Below are positions 25,419 to 37,051 of a stretch of 64,000 nucleotides of DNA, in pieces. This DNA is from Mycobacterium simulans (GTDB taxonomy: Bacteria; Actinomycetota; Actinomycetes; Mycobacteriales; Mycobacteriaceae): assembly GCF_900232995.1 (NCBI RefSeq), contig NZ_OCVX01000003.1, forward strand, positions 1,472,062 to 1,536,061, written 5' to 3'. The notes below the pieces were generated by a model, which had not been told where the DNA came from, searched no databases, and saw only the letters and a program-made list of their open reading frames with translations. Each line of letters begins with the position of its first letter. Position 1 is the first letter of the stretch. Both the position numbers and the translations under genes were made by a program.

Positions 25419-27133
25419 GGCCAAGTCGACCAGGCGGGCTCAGCCGCAGTGACGTCACGGCCGTATCGCTGAAACGCCAGTGCGCGATAGTGACTCATGA
25501 TTGGCCCGGCGTCCGGTTGCATCTGTAACGGTGGCAGCGGACCGAGCCGCGTTAGCGAACTGCCTCCCCGCGACAACGGTCCGGCGGCGGCCAAAGCCTG
25601 CGTGGTATCGATGATCACCTGTGCGGTGGCCGTCGATGCCCACTCGCTTGCTTCCTGCCTCGTCGGTTCGGTGTTGAAAGTACCTCGTGCGCTGTGATAT
25701 TCGACGAGCTCGCTGACCAGTTCGGTGTTCTCCCACTCCCACGCGACGGCGAAGGCGCTCGCCAGGATGGGCGCCGAAACCTGGGCCGCCCAACGCGATC
25801 TGGCGTCGGCGTCGGCTATCGAGTACCGCACCGAATCGACCGCCAGCGCTGCGGGCACCTTGAGTTCAGCGGCCTGTTCGAGCTTGGTCATGGCGCGCCA
25901 GTACTCCGGCGTTCCGACTGCGCCGTGCAGGATGCCAAGCGATTCGGCGTGCCGCGCTTCGGTTTCCTGCAATGTCTCGTCAGGGTCACCTGCGCTATCC
26001 AAACCCAAGTCCGTCAAAGCGTCCGCGCGCCAGACGGTTCCAAGGTGATTGTCCAATTGGGCGTACTGCAGCCAACTGCTGCGTGGCGATGAGTCGAGCA
26101 ATTCCCGTGCCTGGGCGATCATCTCCACCGCTTCCGCAAAGCGACCCCAAAAGATGGCTATCCAGCTGCGTTGCAGCAGAATACGGTGCAGGTGCAGTGG
26201 TTTGCCGAGTTCGCGCCAATGCTTCTCGGCCTGTTCCCAGCACTGGTCTGCGGCCTCCAAAGCGCCGCTTCCCAACCGGGTGAGACCGAGATACAGCCAG
26301 CACCGGGAGACGTCGTGAGCCCGGGCGTACTTGGCGATGACGGGATAGGCCTGCGACACCAGTTGCTCGGTCGCTACGTGGTCGCCCGCGGACCATCGTG
26401 CCGCCGCTCGCTCTAATTGTGTTCTAGCGGTTGCCAATTCCCACCCGTTCGCCTCTGCACGAGCGCCCGCCCGACGCAGCCAGGGCTCGGCTTCGGTCAG
26501 TCGTCCGGTCTCGACGCAGAATCTGCCGTATGCGGTGGCTCCGGTAACCCGAAGGAAGTCGGCGGATTTGTTGTCTTCGATAACGTCGAGTACCTGCTGC
26601 CACAACGGAAGTGACCGCACGTGCAGGTCGTCGTCGCAGAGCGCGGAAGCGCACAGGATCCGCGCGTAGGTGAGCAGGTAGGCGTGTTCGTCGGCGAGTT
26701 CCGGTAATGCGCTGTCGTCGGCCAGCGCCGCCAGTGCCGCCTCGGCGCCTTCATGGTCACCCTGAGCTGCGGCCAGGCCGGTTTGCAGGAACTGGGCCCG
26801 CCGCGAATATCGACAGATCATGTGCGCGATCTCGGCGTCTGACATCTGCACCTGACTGGCCGCCCGGTTGTCCGGATGAGCCATGTTGCCGGCAAGAATT
26901 TCCGAGTAAATGGCCAAACAATCGCGAATGCGCCGGATGGATTCTTGCACTCCATCATTCGCGCCTCGGGCCAGATAGATCTCGCCCAGTTGCGCGAAGA
27001 CTTCCAGCAGCAGATCGTCTCGATCGGCTCGCTCGATTTGTGGGATCAGGGACAGCAGGAGATCCCGAGCCCCGCCCTCGTCGGCGGCGAACGCAAGGCG
27101 GCGGGCACGTTCGAGGTCGCCGGCGATCGACAC
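25415..27133 (-). CDS. TPR-like helical repeat protein paired with the CHAT protease
   Basis: A 572-residue, almost entirely alpha-helical protein. Paired-helix repeats with small/aromatic spacing (LAFAADEGGARDLLLSLI, LTEAEPWLRRAGARAEANGW, AADQCWEQAEKHWRELGK, FAEAVEMIAQARELLD) are typical of tetratricopeptide repeats. No enzymatic motif is seen. Start GTG 27133 (VSIAGDLERARRLAFAADEGG) is where helical sequence begins; the frame is open 34 codons further upstream without structure. The stop is fused to the CHAT start by a 4-bp overlap, so both are probably made together. The likely role is as sensor or scaffold that controls the protease (inference from other CHAT-TPR pairs). Confidence 0.82.
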   Translation of the reverse strand: MSIAGDLERARRLAFAADEGGARDLLLSLIPQIERADRDDLLLEVFAQLGEIYLARGANDGVQESIRRIRDCLAIYSEILAGNMAHPDNRAASQVQMSDAEIAHMICRYSRRAQFLQTGLAAAQGDHEGAEAALAALADDSALPELADEHAYLLTYARILCASALCDDDLHVRSLPLWQQVLDVIEDNKSADFLRVTGATAYGRFCVETGRLTEAEPWLRRAGARAEANGWELATARTQLERAAARWSAGDHVATEQLVSQAYPVIAKYARAHDVSRCWLYLGLTRLGSGALEAADQCWEQAEKHWRELGKPLHLHRILLQRSWIAIFWGRFAEAVEMIAQARELLDSSPRSSWLQYAQLDNHLGTVWRADALTDLGLDSAGDPDETLQETEARHAESLGILHGAVGTPEYWRAMTKLEQAAELKVPAALAVDSVRYSIADADARSRWAAQVSAPILASAFAVAWEWENTELVSELVEYHSARGTFNTEPTRQEASEWASTATAQVIIDTTQALAAAGPLSRGGSSLTRLGPLPPLQMQPDAGPIMSHYRALAFQRYGRDVTAAEPAWSTWP

Positions 27134-27231
27134 CGCTGCATCATAAGTCCGCTTGGCTGGCGCGCAGACGGTCGATCTAGTCCGAAGCGGCGGACATGCG
27201 CTGCATGCCCGCCGCCCGGAGTACCCCTCAA

Positions 27232-27705
27232 TCAACCGCAGGTCACCTTGATGTTGAAGTCCTTGGTGATCATCCCCGCCATCGGGTTCTTCAAGTCGGC
27301 GCCCTGGGCCTGACCCGTGATGGTGTAGGTCTTGCCATCCACCGACACCTTCGCCGAGCCAACCTTGGCGCCCATGTTGTCGGCGACCGACAGGGCGTTG
27401 CCGTCGACAACGAGTGCCAGGGAATCGACCGTTGGAGGATTCGCGTCGGTCATCACCACCGCCAACGCCTGTTGCTGGCCTCCAGTGGAGCCACTGCCGA
27501 TGTTGATTTTGCCGGCCTGCTTGACGCAGGTGACCGACGCGGGGTTCAAGCCTGGGAGGTCAGTTCCGCCAACCTGGACAACAGTGCCGCCACCGCCGGT
27601 GGAAACGCTCGATGCCGGGCTGGCTGTGTGGCCGCCGCTGGAGCAACCCACCAGCGCCGATGCGCAGCCAATGGTTCCGATCGCAGCCGCGAGAACACGA
27701 TTCAC
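27232..27705 (-). CDS. LpqH (19-kDa antigen)-family lipoprotein
   Basis: A 157-residue lipoprotein with a signal peptide and lipobox LVGC (mature Cys followed by SSGGHTASPASS). The mature domain ends ...ITKDFNIKVTCG, with two further cysteines (VTCVKQAGK and VTCG) placed as in LpqH-type proteins. Start GTG 27705 has GGAAGGAAC just upstream on the coding strand; upstream in-frame ATGs would give an unusually long signal. LpqH proteins are surface-exposed, often glycosylated, and act as TLR2 agonists in pathogens. It lies 98 bp downstream-facing from the TPR gene start and divergent from the enoyl-CoA hydratase gene. Confidence 0.9.
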   Translation of the reverse strand: MNRVLAAAIGTIGCASALVGCSSGGHTASPASSVSTGGGGTVVQVGGTDLPGLNPASVTCVKQAGKINIGSGSTGGQQQALAVVMTDANPPTVDSLALVVDGNALSVADNMGAKVGSAKVSVDGKTYTITGQAQGADLKNPMAGMITKDFNIKVTCG

Positions 27706-27822
27706 TGGAGTTCCTTCCGTCATGCGCCGCCCCGTTGGCGTCGTCATGGGAGTAAGTACAGACCGCACGTATCGCTACCGATCCCAAATATCTCCGAAAT
27801 ATCGCGGTGCCAGGCTGTCAGT

Positions 27823-28563
27823 GTGATTGAGATTCAGACCGTGCAATCGGTGACCGTGTTGACCCTTTCATCGGGGCGCGTGAACGCCCTCGATGTCGAG
27901 CTACTGGGGGAGCTGACCGACGCCATCCGTCAACGGGCGTGGTCGGGGGGTGGTGCGCTGGCAATCACCGGCGCCGGCCGGGTGTTCTGCGCCGGCGTCG
28001 ACCTTAACCGCGTTCTCGAGGGCGGCGCCGAATACACCGATCGGCTGGTCCCGGCGCTCTCGGATGCGTTCGAGGCCATGTTCGGCTATCCGGGGCCGAC
28101 GGTGGCCGCGATCAACGGTGCCGCCATCGCAGGCGGGTGTGTGCTTGCGTGCGCCTGCGACCGGCGAATTGTTAGCCCCGATGCCCAGATCGGAGCTTCC
28201 GAGGTACGTGTCGGAGTTCCTTTTCCCGTCGCCGCGTTGGAGGTCATGCGCTACGCGTGCGCTGACCAGGCCGAGGAAGTGCTGCTCGGTGGCCGCAATT
28301 ATCGGGGAGCTGAGGCGGTCGCCAGGGGACTTGCGCACCGCGTCGTCGCCGAGGGTCTCATCGAGGCGGCCGTAGCGGAGGCGTCCGACCTCGGTGACAT
28401 TCCGGCCGATGCCTACCGGCACACCAAGGCCCAGCTACGCGGACCAACCTTGGCGCGGATCCGTGACTCTGCCGACATCGATCGCGAAGTCCGCGAACTC
28501 TGGGGCGCCGACCAGACGCAGCAGCTAATCGCTGACTACCTGGAGCGTCTGCGGCGCCGCTAG
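27823..28563 (+). CDS. Enoyl-CoA hydratase/isomerase family protein
   Basis: A 246-residue crotonase-fold protein. The oxyanion-hole segments are ITGAGRVFCAGVDLNR and INGAAIAGGCVLACACDRR, followed by IGASEVRVGVPFP. The usual first catalytic Glu position (…GGG…E) is not clearly present, so it may be an isomerase or a divergent hydratase rather than a classical EchA. The start GTG 27823 (VIEIQTVQSVTVLTL) places the first beta strand at the N-terminus; the much longer open frame upstream runs antisense to the LpqH gene. It is convergent with the Rv3723-like gene, with stops adjacent. Confidence 0.88.
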   Translation: MIEIQTVQSVTVLTLSSGRVNALDVELLGELTDAIRQRAWSGGGALAITGAGRVFCAGVDLNRVLEGGAEYTDRLVPALSDAFEAMFGYPGPTVAAINGAAIAGGCVLACACDRRIVSPDAQIGASEVRVGVPFPVAALEVMRYACADQAEEVLLGGRNYRGAEAVARGLAHRVVAEGLIEAAVAEASDLGDIPADAYRHTKAQLRGPTLARIRDSADIDREVRELWGADQTQQLIADYLERLRRR

Positions 28564-31111
<2,548 letters not shown>

Positions 31112-31218
31112 GGCCGGAAAATCCGTCGAATTCCCGCCCTGCGTTCACGCGAGATGCCGTGGACGCACACTCGATGCCCTGACGGGCCGCTGTCACCCAG
31201 CCCAAGTAGCCTGCTGAG

Positions 31219-32967
31219 GTGGCTCTGTACCGCAAGTATCGACCGGCAACCTTCGCCGAGGTGGTCGGGCAGGAGCACGTCACCGAGCCGCTGTCCATCG
31301 CTTTAGAGGCCGGCCGCATCAACCACGCGTACCTGTTCTCCGGGCCGCGGGGCTGCGGAAAGACGTCGTCGGCGCGCATTTTGGCGCGGTCGTTGAACTG
31401 CGCACAGGGACCCACGGCCACGCCGTGTGGTGCGTGCGACTCCTGCGTGTCGTTGGCACCCAACGCACCCGGCAGCATCGACGTGGTGGAGCTGGACGCC
31501 GCCAGCCATGGCGGTGTGGACGACACCCGTGAGCTGCGCGACCGCGCCTTCTACGCGCCGGCCCAGTCGCGATACCGCGTGTTCATCGTGGACGAAGCCC
31601 ACATGGTGACCACGGCGGGCTTCAATGCGCTGCTCAAGATTGTGGAGGAACCGCCCGAACACCTCATCTTCATATTTGCCACCACCGAACCGGAGAAGGT
31701 GCTGCCGACGATTCGGTCGCGCACCCATCACTACCCATTCCGGCTTTTGCCGCCCCGCACGATGCGGGCGTTGATCACGCGGATCGCTGAGCAGGAGGGC
31801 GTCGTCGTTGACGACGCGGTGTATCCGCTGGTGATCCGGGCCGGCGGAGGTTCGCCACGAGACACCCTCTCGGTGCTCGATCAGCTGGTGGCTGGGGCCG
31901 AGGGTGGTCACGTGACCTACCAACGCGCACTGGGACTGCTCGGCGCCACCGACGTCGCTCTGATCGACGACGCGGTCGATGCGTTGGGCGCCGGAGATGC
32001 CGCCGCGCTGTTCCGGTCGGTCGAATCGGTGATCGATGCCGGTCACGATCCGAGGCGCTTCGCCACCGATCTGTTGGAGCGGTTCCGGGATCTGATTGTG
32101 CTGCAAGCGGTTCCCGACGCTGCATCCCGCGGCGTGGTGGACGCCCCAGAGGACGTGCTGGACCGGATGCGGGAACAGGCGGCTCGGACCGGGCCGGCGA
32201 CCCTGACCCGATACGCGGAGGTGGTACAGGCCGGGCTGGGCGAGATGCGCGGTGCCACGGCGCCTCGGCTGCTGCTCGAGGTGGTCTGCGCGCGATTGCT
32301 GCTGCCCTCGGCCAGCGACGCCGAATCGGCACTGCTGCAACGTGTCGAGCGGATCGAGACCCGGCTGGCGATGTCGGTCCCTGTTTCGGATACGCCTCGG
32401 CCCGCTGCCGCCGAGCCACCAACCCAGCAGCGGGCACCCGCGCCGCCCGAAGAACCGAAACCCAAGCCCGTGCCGGAACCGGCTGCGGCGCCAGCACCCG
32501 AACCGGCTCCCGCTCCGGGTGAACTCAACGCGACCGCGGTTCGGACCATGTGGCCGACAGTGCGCGACAAGGTGCGTCAGCGCAGCCGCACCACGGAGGT
32601 GATGCTGGCGGGCGCGACCGTTCGTGCGCTCGATGGCAATACGTTGGTACTGGCCCACGATTCGGCGCCGCTGGCCAAGAGGCTGTCCGAGCAGCGCAAC
32701 GCCGACGTTATCGCCGAAGCGCTCAAAGACGCGTTGGGCGTCAACTGGCGAGTGCGGTGTGAGACCGGTACGGCCGAGCCCCCAAGCGCTCCGGTCCCCA
32801 AGGTGGAAGAACCCGCCCCCGAAGTGGATTCCGTTCGGCGCGACGAAGAGGAAAGCATGCTGGCCGAAGCGGGCCGCAGCGACCCGTCAACTCCGCGTCG
32901 CGACCCCGAAGAGGTCGCGCTTGAGTTATTGCAGAACGAACTCGGCGCCCGGCGTATCGACGGCTAG
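31219..32967 (+). CDS. dnaX: DNA polymerase III gamma/tau subunit
   Basis: Clamp-loader ATPase of the replicative polymerase. The 582-residue protein has Walker A GPRGCGKTSS at about 42-51, a zinc-binding cysteine set (CAQG...CGACDSC), Walker B VFIDEAH (VDEAHMVT) and an SRC-type arginine finger in TIRSRTHHYPF. A Pro/Ala/Glu-rich linker and a C-terminal tau-like domain follow. The start is GTG 31219 (VALYRKYRP), as usual for mycobacterial DnaX. I see no slippery sequence that would make a shorter gamma product. It converges with the cyclopropane-synthase gene (18 bp between stops). Confidence 0.96.
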   Translation: MALYRKYRPATFAEVVGQEHVTEPLSIALEAGRINHAYLFSGPRGCGKTSSARILARSLNCAQGPTATPCGACDSCVSLAPNAPGSIDVVELDAASHGGVDDTRELRDRAFYAPAQSRYRVFIVDEAHMVTTAGFNALLKIVEEPPEHLIFIFATTEPEKVLPTIRSRTHHYPFRLLPPRTMRALITRIAEQEGVVVDDAVYPLVIRAGGGSPRDTLSVLDQLVAGAEGGHVTYQRALGLLGATDVALIDDAVDALGAGDAAALFRSVESVIDAGHDPRRFATDLLERFRDLIVLQAVPDAASRGVVDAPEDVLDRMREQAARTGPATLTRYAEVVQAGLGEMRGATAPRLLLEVVCARLLLPSASDAESALLQRVERIETRLAMSVPVSDTPRPAAAEPPTQQRAPAPPEEPKPKPVPEPAAAPAPEPAPAPGELNATAVRTMWPTVRDKVRQRSRTTEVMLAGATVRALDGNTLVLAHDSAPLAKRLSEQRNADVIAEALKDALGVNWRVRCETGTAEPPSAPVPKVEEPAPEVDSVRRDEEESMLAEAGRSDPSTPRRDPEEVALELLQNELGARRIDG

Positions 32968-32985
32968 CGACAGCTCAGGCTGGGG

Positions 32986-34293
32986 CTAGGGCGTCCACCA
33001 GGGCCGCAGCGGCAGCTTGTCGTCGCCCCAGGTGTCAACGTTGGCGGCCAGCACGTGATGCAGCTGAATGTTGTTGCGTTCGAAGGCCACCCGTGAAGCT
33101 GCCATGTACAGACCCCACACCTTGGCGATCGGCAGACCGACCTCAACGACCGCCTCATCCCAGTGCTCGACGAGGTTGCGGCACCAGTCGCGCAGTGTCA
33201 TCGCGTAGTGATGCCGGAAGTTCTCCTCGTGCAGCACCTCCAAACCGACCTCCTGGATCTCGGTGATGATGCGTCCGGAGCCAGTGAGTTCCCCGTCTGG
33301 AAACACATAGCGGTCGGTGAACCCGCCCGCGAAGGAAGTCGATTTGTTGTCGGGACGGGTAATGCAGTGGTTGAGCAGCAGGCCGCCGGTGCGCAATTTC
33401 GACTTGAGGAATCCAAAGTACGTGGGGTAATTCTTGACGCCGATGTGCTCGGTCAGCCCGATCGACGAAACCGCGTCGAAGCCGGTCTCGGCCACGTCCC
33501 GATAGTCGGAGTGCCGCACTTCAGCTAGTTCGCTCAGTCCTTCGTCTTCGATGGCTTTCTGCGCCCACTTGGCCTGCTCGGCCGACAGCGTGGCGCCTAT
33601 GGCGCGGCCACCTCGTCGGGCGGCGTAGCGCACCATGCCGCCCCAGCCGCAGCCGACGTCAAGCAGCTGATCGCCCGGCTTCAGCCGCAGTTTCTCGAAT
33701 ATCAGCCGGTATTTGTTTTCTTGGGCCTCTTCCAGCGTCGCCTCGCGGTTGGGATAGACCGCGCAGGTATAGGTCATCGACGAACCAAGCACCCACTCGT
33801 AGAAGGTGTTGGACACGTCGTAGTGGTGGTGGATGGCCTCGGCATCGCGGGTCTTGCTGTGCATCACGCCGTCGACAATCCGACGCCACCGGGGCGGCGT
33901 CTCCTGCGGCGGTGGGGCGATCGGCAACAAATTCTCGACGCCGATCGAGCGCACGACATTGGCCAGCACCCGTGCCGACGGCCGTTTGAATTCGACCCGA
34001 TCGGTCAGCGATACGAGCAGGTCGTACGGGTCGCCGGGATGTACGCCGTGCGTCTGCAAGTCGCCCGACACGTAGGCGCGCGCGATACCGAGTTCGCCGG
34101 GGGCGGTGGCGAGATAGGTGGCGCCGCGGGGGGACTTGAGTTCCAGGCCCAAAACGGCGTCTTCGTGTCCGGCGGTGCTGCCGTCGTACGCGATGAATTT
34201 CAGCGGCTGCCGCCCGGATGCGGTAAAGATCTCCAGGATCTCAGCCATGCTGAGCTTGCTCCCGAACGGGTGCGGAGGCGTGGTGGTCGTCAT
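32986..34293 (-). CDS. Cyclopropane-fatty-acyl-phospholipid synthase-like methyltransferase
   Basis: SAM-dependent methyltransferase of the CFA/mycolic-acid methyltransferase family, acting on double bonds of acyl chains. The 435-residue protein is the two-domain, full-length type. The SAM-binding motif LLDVGCGWGGMVRYAARRGG lies at about 203-222, followed by ATLSAEQAKWA and SSIGLTEHIG. It overlaps the upstream FAD oxidase-like gene by 4 bp (ATGA), so the two are co-translated. This recalls tuberculostearic-acid synthesis, where a methyltransferase and a flavoprotein reductase cooperate; whether this pair makes a related lipid is inference. Rv3720 counterpart. Confidence 0.92.
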   Translation of the reverse strand: MTTTTPPHPFGSKLSMAEILEIFTASGRQPLKFIAYDGSTAGHEDAVLGLELKSPRGATYLATAPGELGIARAYVSGDLQTHGVHPGDPYDLLVSLTDRVEFKRPSARVLANVVRSIGVENLLPIAPPPQETPPRWRRIVDGVMHSKTRDAEAIHHHYDVSNTFYEWVLGSSMTYTCAVYPNREATLEEAQENKYRLIFEKLRLKPGDQLLDVGCGWGGMVRYAARRGGRAIGATLSAEQAKWAQKAIEDEGLSELAEVRHSDYRDVAETGFDAVSSIGLTEHIGVKNYPTYFGFLKSKLRTGGLLLNHCITRPDNKSTSFAGGFTDRYVFPDGELTGSGRIITEIQEVGLEVLHEENFRHHYAMTLRDWCRNLVEHWDEAVVEVGLPIAKVWGLYMAASRVAFERNNIQLHHVLAANVDTWGDDKLPLRPWWTP

Positions 34294-35666
34294 CGTCGTT
34301 GCACCGCCTTTGCGTAGAGATCGAGAAGACGAGAGTCGGGGTCATAAGTTTTCTTCCCCGTGTTGTAAGACTCCCCGCCGTAGAGCTCGTCAAACTTCTC
34401 GCGGGTGTAGAACGAGTCGGAATAGAGCGACTTGTGACCGTCCAGCTCACCCACCTTCTCCTCGATCGCCCGGTTGGTTCCGCCCTCGGTGGCGCCGACG
34501 GGCACCGATGACCAGAACCCGATGTTGACATAGCTGCGGTCGGGCCGGATCGGATACAGCGGCCAGCCGTGGTGATCGCGCAACCGTAACGGGCACAACC
34601 AGATTGGCGAGATAGGCACGTTGGCCAAGAACCACTCCAGGAAGTCGCGGGTCCGTTCGATCGGCACCTCGACGTCCTGCACCACCCGTTCACGGGCCGG
34701 ACGGCCGTATCGGTGCTCGATCCGATCTGCGATGCCGAAGCGCTGATCCAAGGCAACCAACTTCCAGTAGAAGCTGCTGCGCCGGTAGCGTCGCGGCCAC
34801 CAGCGCCGCAGCTTCGGGTTTTGTGCGCCAAACGCGCGCGAGCACCAGAACCAGTCGGTGTCCCACCGCCAGAAGTAGTCGTGGATGGTCAACCGGTCTT
34901 CCTTGATTCCCGTCTCATGCTGGATGGACCGGTAGTAGATGTCTTGTCCGGTGTAGTCGCTGACCGGTCCGGGCGTTGTGGTCCGCCTGCCGACGCAGAG
35001 GTAGCTTTCGTCGGCGCCGAACACCACTCCGTCGAGATAGTCCACTGCTACGCCATCCAATCCGCCCGTGTCGATGATGCGTTCCATGGTCGCGATCATC
35101 TCTGTCAACGAGCGAAATCGGATGTGGCGCAACGCCACAAACGGCATCACCGGTTCCAGCTGGATCCGGAGTCTGGTCGAATAGCCCAGTGTTCCATAGG
35201 AATTGGGGAAGGTACGGTAAAGGTCTGCGTGCTGATCGGGGGATACGGTGATTAATTCGCCTGCGCCGGTGAGGATATCCATCTCGAGCACCGATTCATG
35301 TGGCAGACCGTTGCGAAACGATGCCGACTCGATGCCCAAGCCGGTAACCGCGCCACCGATAGTGATGGTCTTCAACTGCGGAACCACAAGTGGCGACAGG
35401 CTGTAACGCAGTGTCGCCGCGACCAGGTCCTCGTATGTGCACATGCCGGCCACGTCCGCGGTGCGCGCGTCCGGATCGATACTGATTACGCCCGTCAATC
35501 CTGACGTATCTAGGCCGGGTGCATCGCTTTTGGCGCGCGCGCGGAACAGATTTGAGGTGGGCTTGGCGAGCCGGACAGATGCGGTCGCGGGGATGGATCG
35601 ATAACTCGCCAGCAGCCGCTGGACGCCGGTCGTGTGTGCAGCCAGTGCGGATCCGGGGACAGGCAT
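34290..35666 (-). CDS. FAD-linked oxidoreductase (DHCR24-like)
   Basis: A 458-residue flavoprotein of the PCMH/VAO type. The N-terminal FAD-binding domain contains VISIDPDARTADVAGMCTYEDL and TITIGGAVTGLGIESASFRNG, and the C-terminal part resembles 24-dehydrocholesterol reductase-like proteins. It probably reduces a lipid double bond, using the product of the methyltransferase with which it overlaps by 4 bp. Start is ATG 35666 (MPVPGSALAAH); the in-frame GTG one codon upstream (35669) is an equal alternative, and the longer frame upstream has no conserved sequence. Rv3719 counterpart. It is divergent from the SRPBCC gene by about 80 bp. Confidence 0.87.
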   Translation of the reverse strand: MPVPGSALAAHTTGVQRLLASYRSIPATASVRLAKPTSNLFRARAKSDAPGLDTSGLTGVISIDPDARTADVAGMCTYEDLVAATLRYSLSPLVVPQLKTITIGGAVTGLGIESASFRNGLPHESVLEMDILTGAGELITVSPDQHADLYRTFPNSYGTLGYSTRLRIQLEPVMPFVALRHIRFRSLTEMIATMERIIDTGGLDGVAVDYLDGVVFGADESYLCVGRRTTTPGPVSDYTGQDIYYRSIQHETGIKEDRLTIHDYFWRWDTDWFWCSRAFGAQNPKLRRWWPRRYRRSSFYWKLVALDQRFGIADRIEHRYGRPARERVVQDVEVPIERTRDFLEWFLANVPISPIWLCPLRLRDHHGWPLYPIRPDRSYVNIGFWSSVPVGATEGGTNRAIEEKVGELDGHKSLYSDSFYTREKFDELYGGESYNTGKKTYDPDSRLLDLYAKAVQRR

Positions 35667-35748
35667 CACATATACCCTAGTCCTCGACAACAGACCGTGC
35701 ATTGGGAGCGCGGGCTGAATCGTGATCACAGCAGAGGAGTTGCAGCTG

Positions 35749-36186
35749 ATGGGACAGGTAAGCGCAGCCAGCACAATCTTGATCAATGCTGAGCCCGCGG
35801 CCGCACTCGACGCGGTGGCCGACTATGAAAACGTCCGCCCGAAAATCCTGTCTTCGCACTACAGCGAATACCAAGTGCTTCAGGGCGGCCACGGGCAGGG
35901 CACAGTTGCCAAATGGCGATTGCAGGCGACCGAATCGCGTGTTCGTGACGTGCAGGTCAACGTCGACGTCGCCGGACACACCGTGATCGAGAAGGACGTG
36001 AACTCGTCGATGGTGACCAACTGGACGGTGGCTCCCGCGGGACCCGGATCCAGCGTGACTGTAAAGACGTCCTGGACCGGCGCGGGCGGCGTCAAGGGCT
36101 TTTTCGAAAAGACGTTTGCACCGTTGGGACTGAAGAAGATCCAGGCCGAGGTTCTGGCGAATCTGAAGAACGAACTGGAAAGCTAG
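35749..36186 (+). CDS. SRPBCC (polyketide cyclase/START-like) family protein
   Basis: A 145-residue single-domain protein of the helix-grip fold, which binds hydrophobic ligands. Family features include VSAASTILINAEPAAALDAVADYENVR at the start, a central HTVIEKDVNSSMVTNWTV strand pair, and the long C-terminal helix ending FAPLGLKKIQAEVLANLKNE. Start ATG 35749 (MGQVSAAS) is preceded by gaggag and matches the recalled Rv3718c N-terminus. The ligand is unknown. It converges with the amidase gene (5 bp between stops). Confidence 0.9.
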   Translation: MGQVSAASTILINAEPAAALDAVADYENVRPKILSSHYSEYQVLQGGHGQGTVAKWRLQATESRVRDVQVNVDVAGHTVIEKDVNSSMVTNWTVAPAGPGSSVTVKTSWTGAGGVKGFFEKTFAPLGLKKIQAEVLANLKNELES

Positions 36187-36191
36187 CTCCG

Positions 36192-36953
36192 CTAACGCGC
36201 CTGGCCCTGAGTGGCCAGGAAACCTGCGATGCCGCGAACCAGGGCGTCGGCGTACTTCTGCCTACCCTCGGGGGACTCCATCAGCGCCGAGTCTGCGGGA
36301 TTCTTCATGTTGCCCAATTCGACGAGGATCGACGGATACTGCGCCAGGTTCAGGCCGGCCAAATCCGAGCGTCCGTAAAGGCCGTTTTGGCCGATGTAGT
36401 TCGCCGGCGGGATGCCCGACGCCTGCAGTTGGTCGCGCATGACGCGGGCGAACTGCACCGATGGTCCCGCTTGCGCGGCGTTGAGCGGTGGAGATGAGTA
36501 GTTGACGTGGAATCCCCGGCCGGTTGCGGGGCCGCCGTCGGCGTGCAGGCTGACGACGGCGTTGGGCCGCAGCGAATTCGCCATGTTGGCGCGCTCGTCA
36601 ACGCACGGTCCCAGGGCGTTGTCGTTGCCGCGGGACATGGCGGTGCGTACCCCCAGCGCGCTCAGCGCGGCGCGCAATCGCAATGCGGTGTCCCAAGTGA
36701 AGGTGTGCTCGGGATAGCCGCCGTTGCTCGACGTTCCGCTGGCCTGGCAGTCCTTGGTGCCGCCGCGACCGGTGGGCACCTGACGGCCGATGGATGCGTC
36801 ATTGGCTCCGTTGTGACCCGGGTCGATGAACACGACCATGCCGGCGATGTTGGAGGGGACTGCGGTCGCTGTTGGGATGGTCGGCATCGAAGCGGCGACG
36901 AGCACCCCGACGACCGTGGCGATTCCGACACGCAGGCTCACTCGTAGGTCCAC
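36192..36953 (-). CDS. ami1: N-acetylmuramoyl-L-alanine amidase, Ami1 type (Amidase_3)
   Basis: A zinc-dependent peptidoglycan amidase that cuts stem peptides from muramic acid during cell division and wall turnover. The 253-residue protein has an N-terminal signal segment (IATVVGVLVAASMPTIPTATA). Zinc ligands are His47 (FIDPGHNG), Glu82 (YPEHTF) and His137 (VSLHADG); the catalytic Glu is 212 (LVELGNM). Start is GTG 36953; later starts within the signal region would also be compatible. Rv3717 counterpart, exported by the Sec route. No binding domain is attached, as usual for this short form. Confidence 0.95.
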   Translation of the reverse strand: MDLRVSLRVGIATVVGVLVAASMPTIPTATAVPSNIAGMVVFIDPGHNGANDASIGRQVPTGRGGTKDCQASGTSSNGGYPEHTFTWDTALRLRAALSALGVRTAMSRGNDNALGPCVDERANMANSLRPNAVVSLHADGGPATGRGFHVNYSSPPLNAAQAGPSVQFARVMRDQLQASGIPPANYIGQNGLYGRSDLAGLNLAQYPSILVELGNMKNPADSALMESPEGRQKYADALVRGIAGFLATQGQAR

Positions 36954-37051
36954 GGCGCAAAGCTAACGCGGCGCGGTCTACGCTGGGTGTTTCAAATCGC
37001 CCGACAACCGCAGGCGAAACCAACTCGAGACCAAGATGCTAGGGGACTGTC

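Noticed and set aside
23702..27133. Gasdermin-type pore protein as a CHAT target
   Set aside because: None of the neighbouring proteins shows a gasdermin-like pattern; the small exported protein is too short and has a beta-barrel-like layout.
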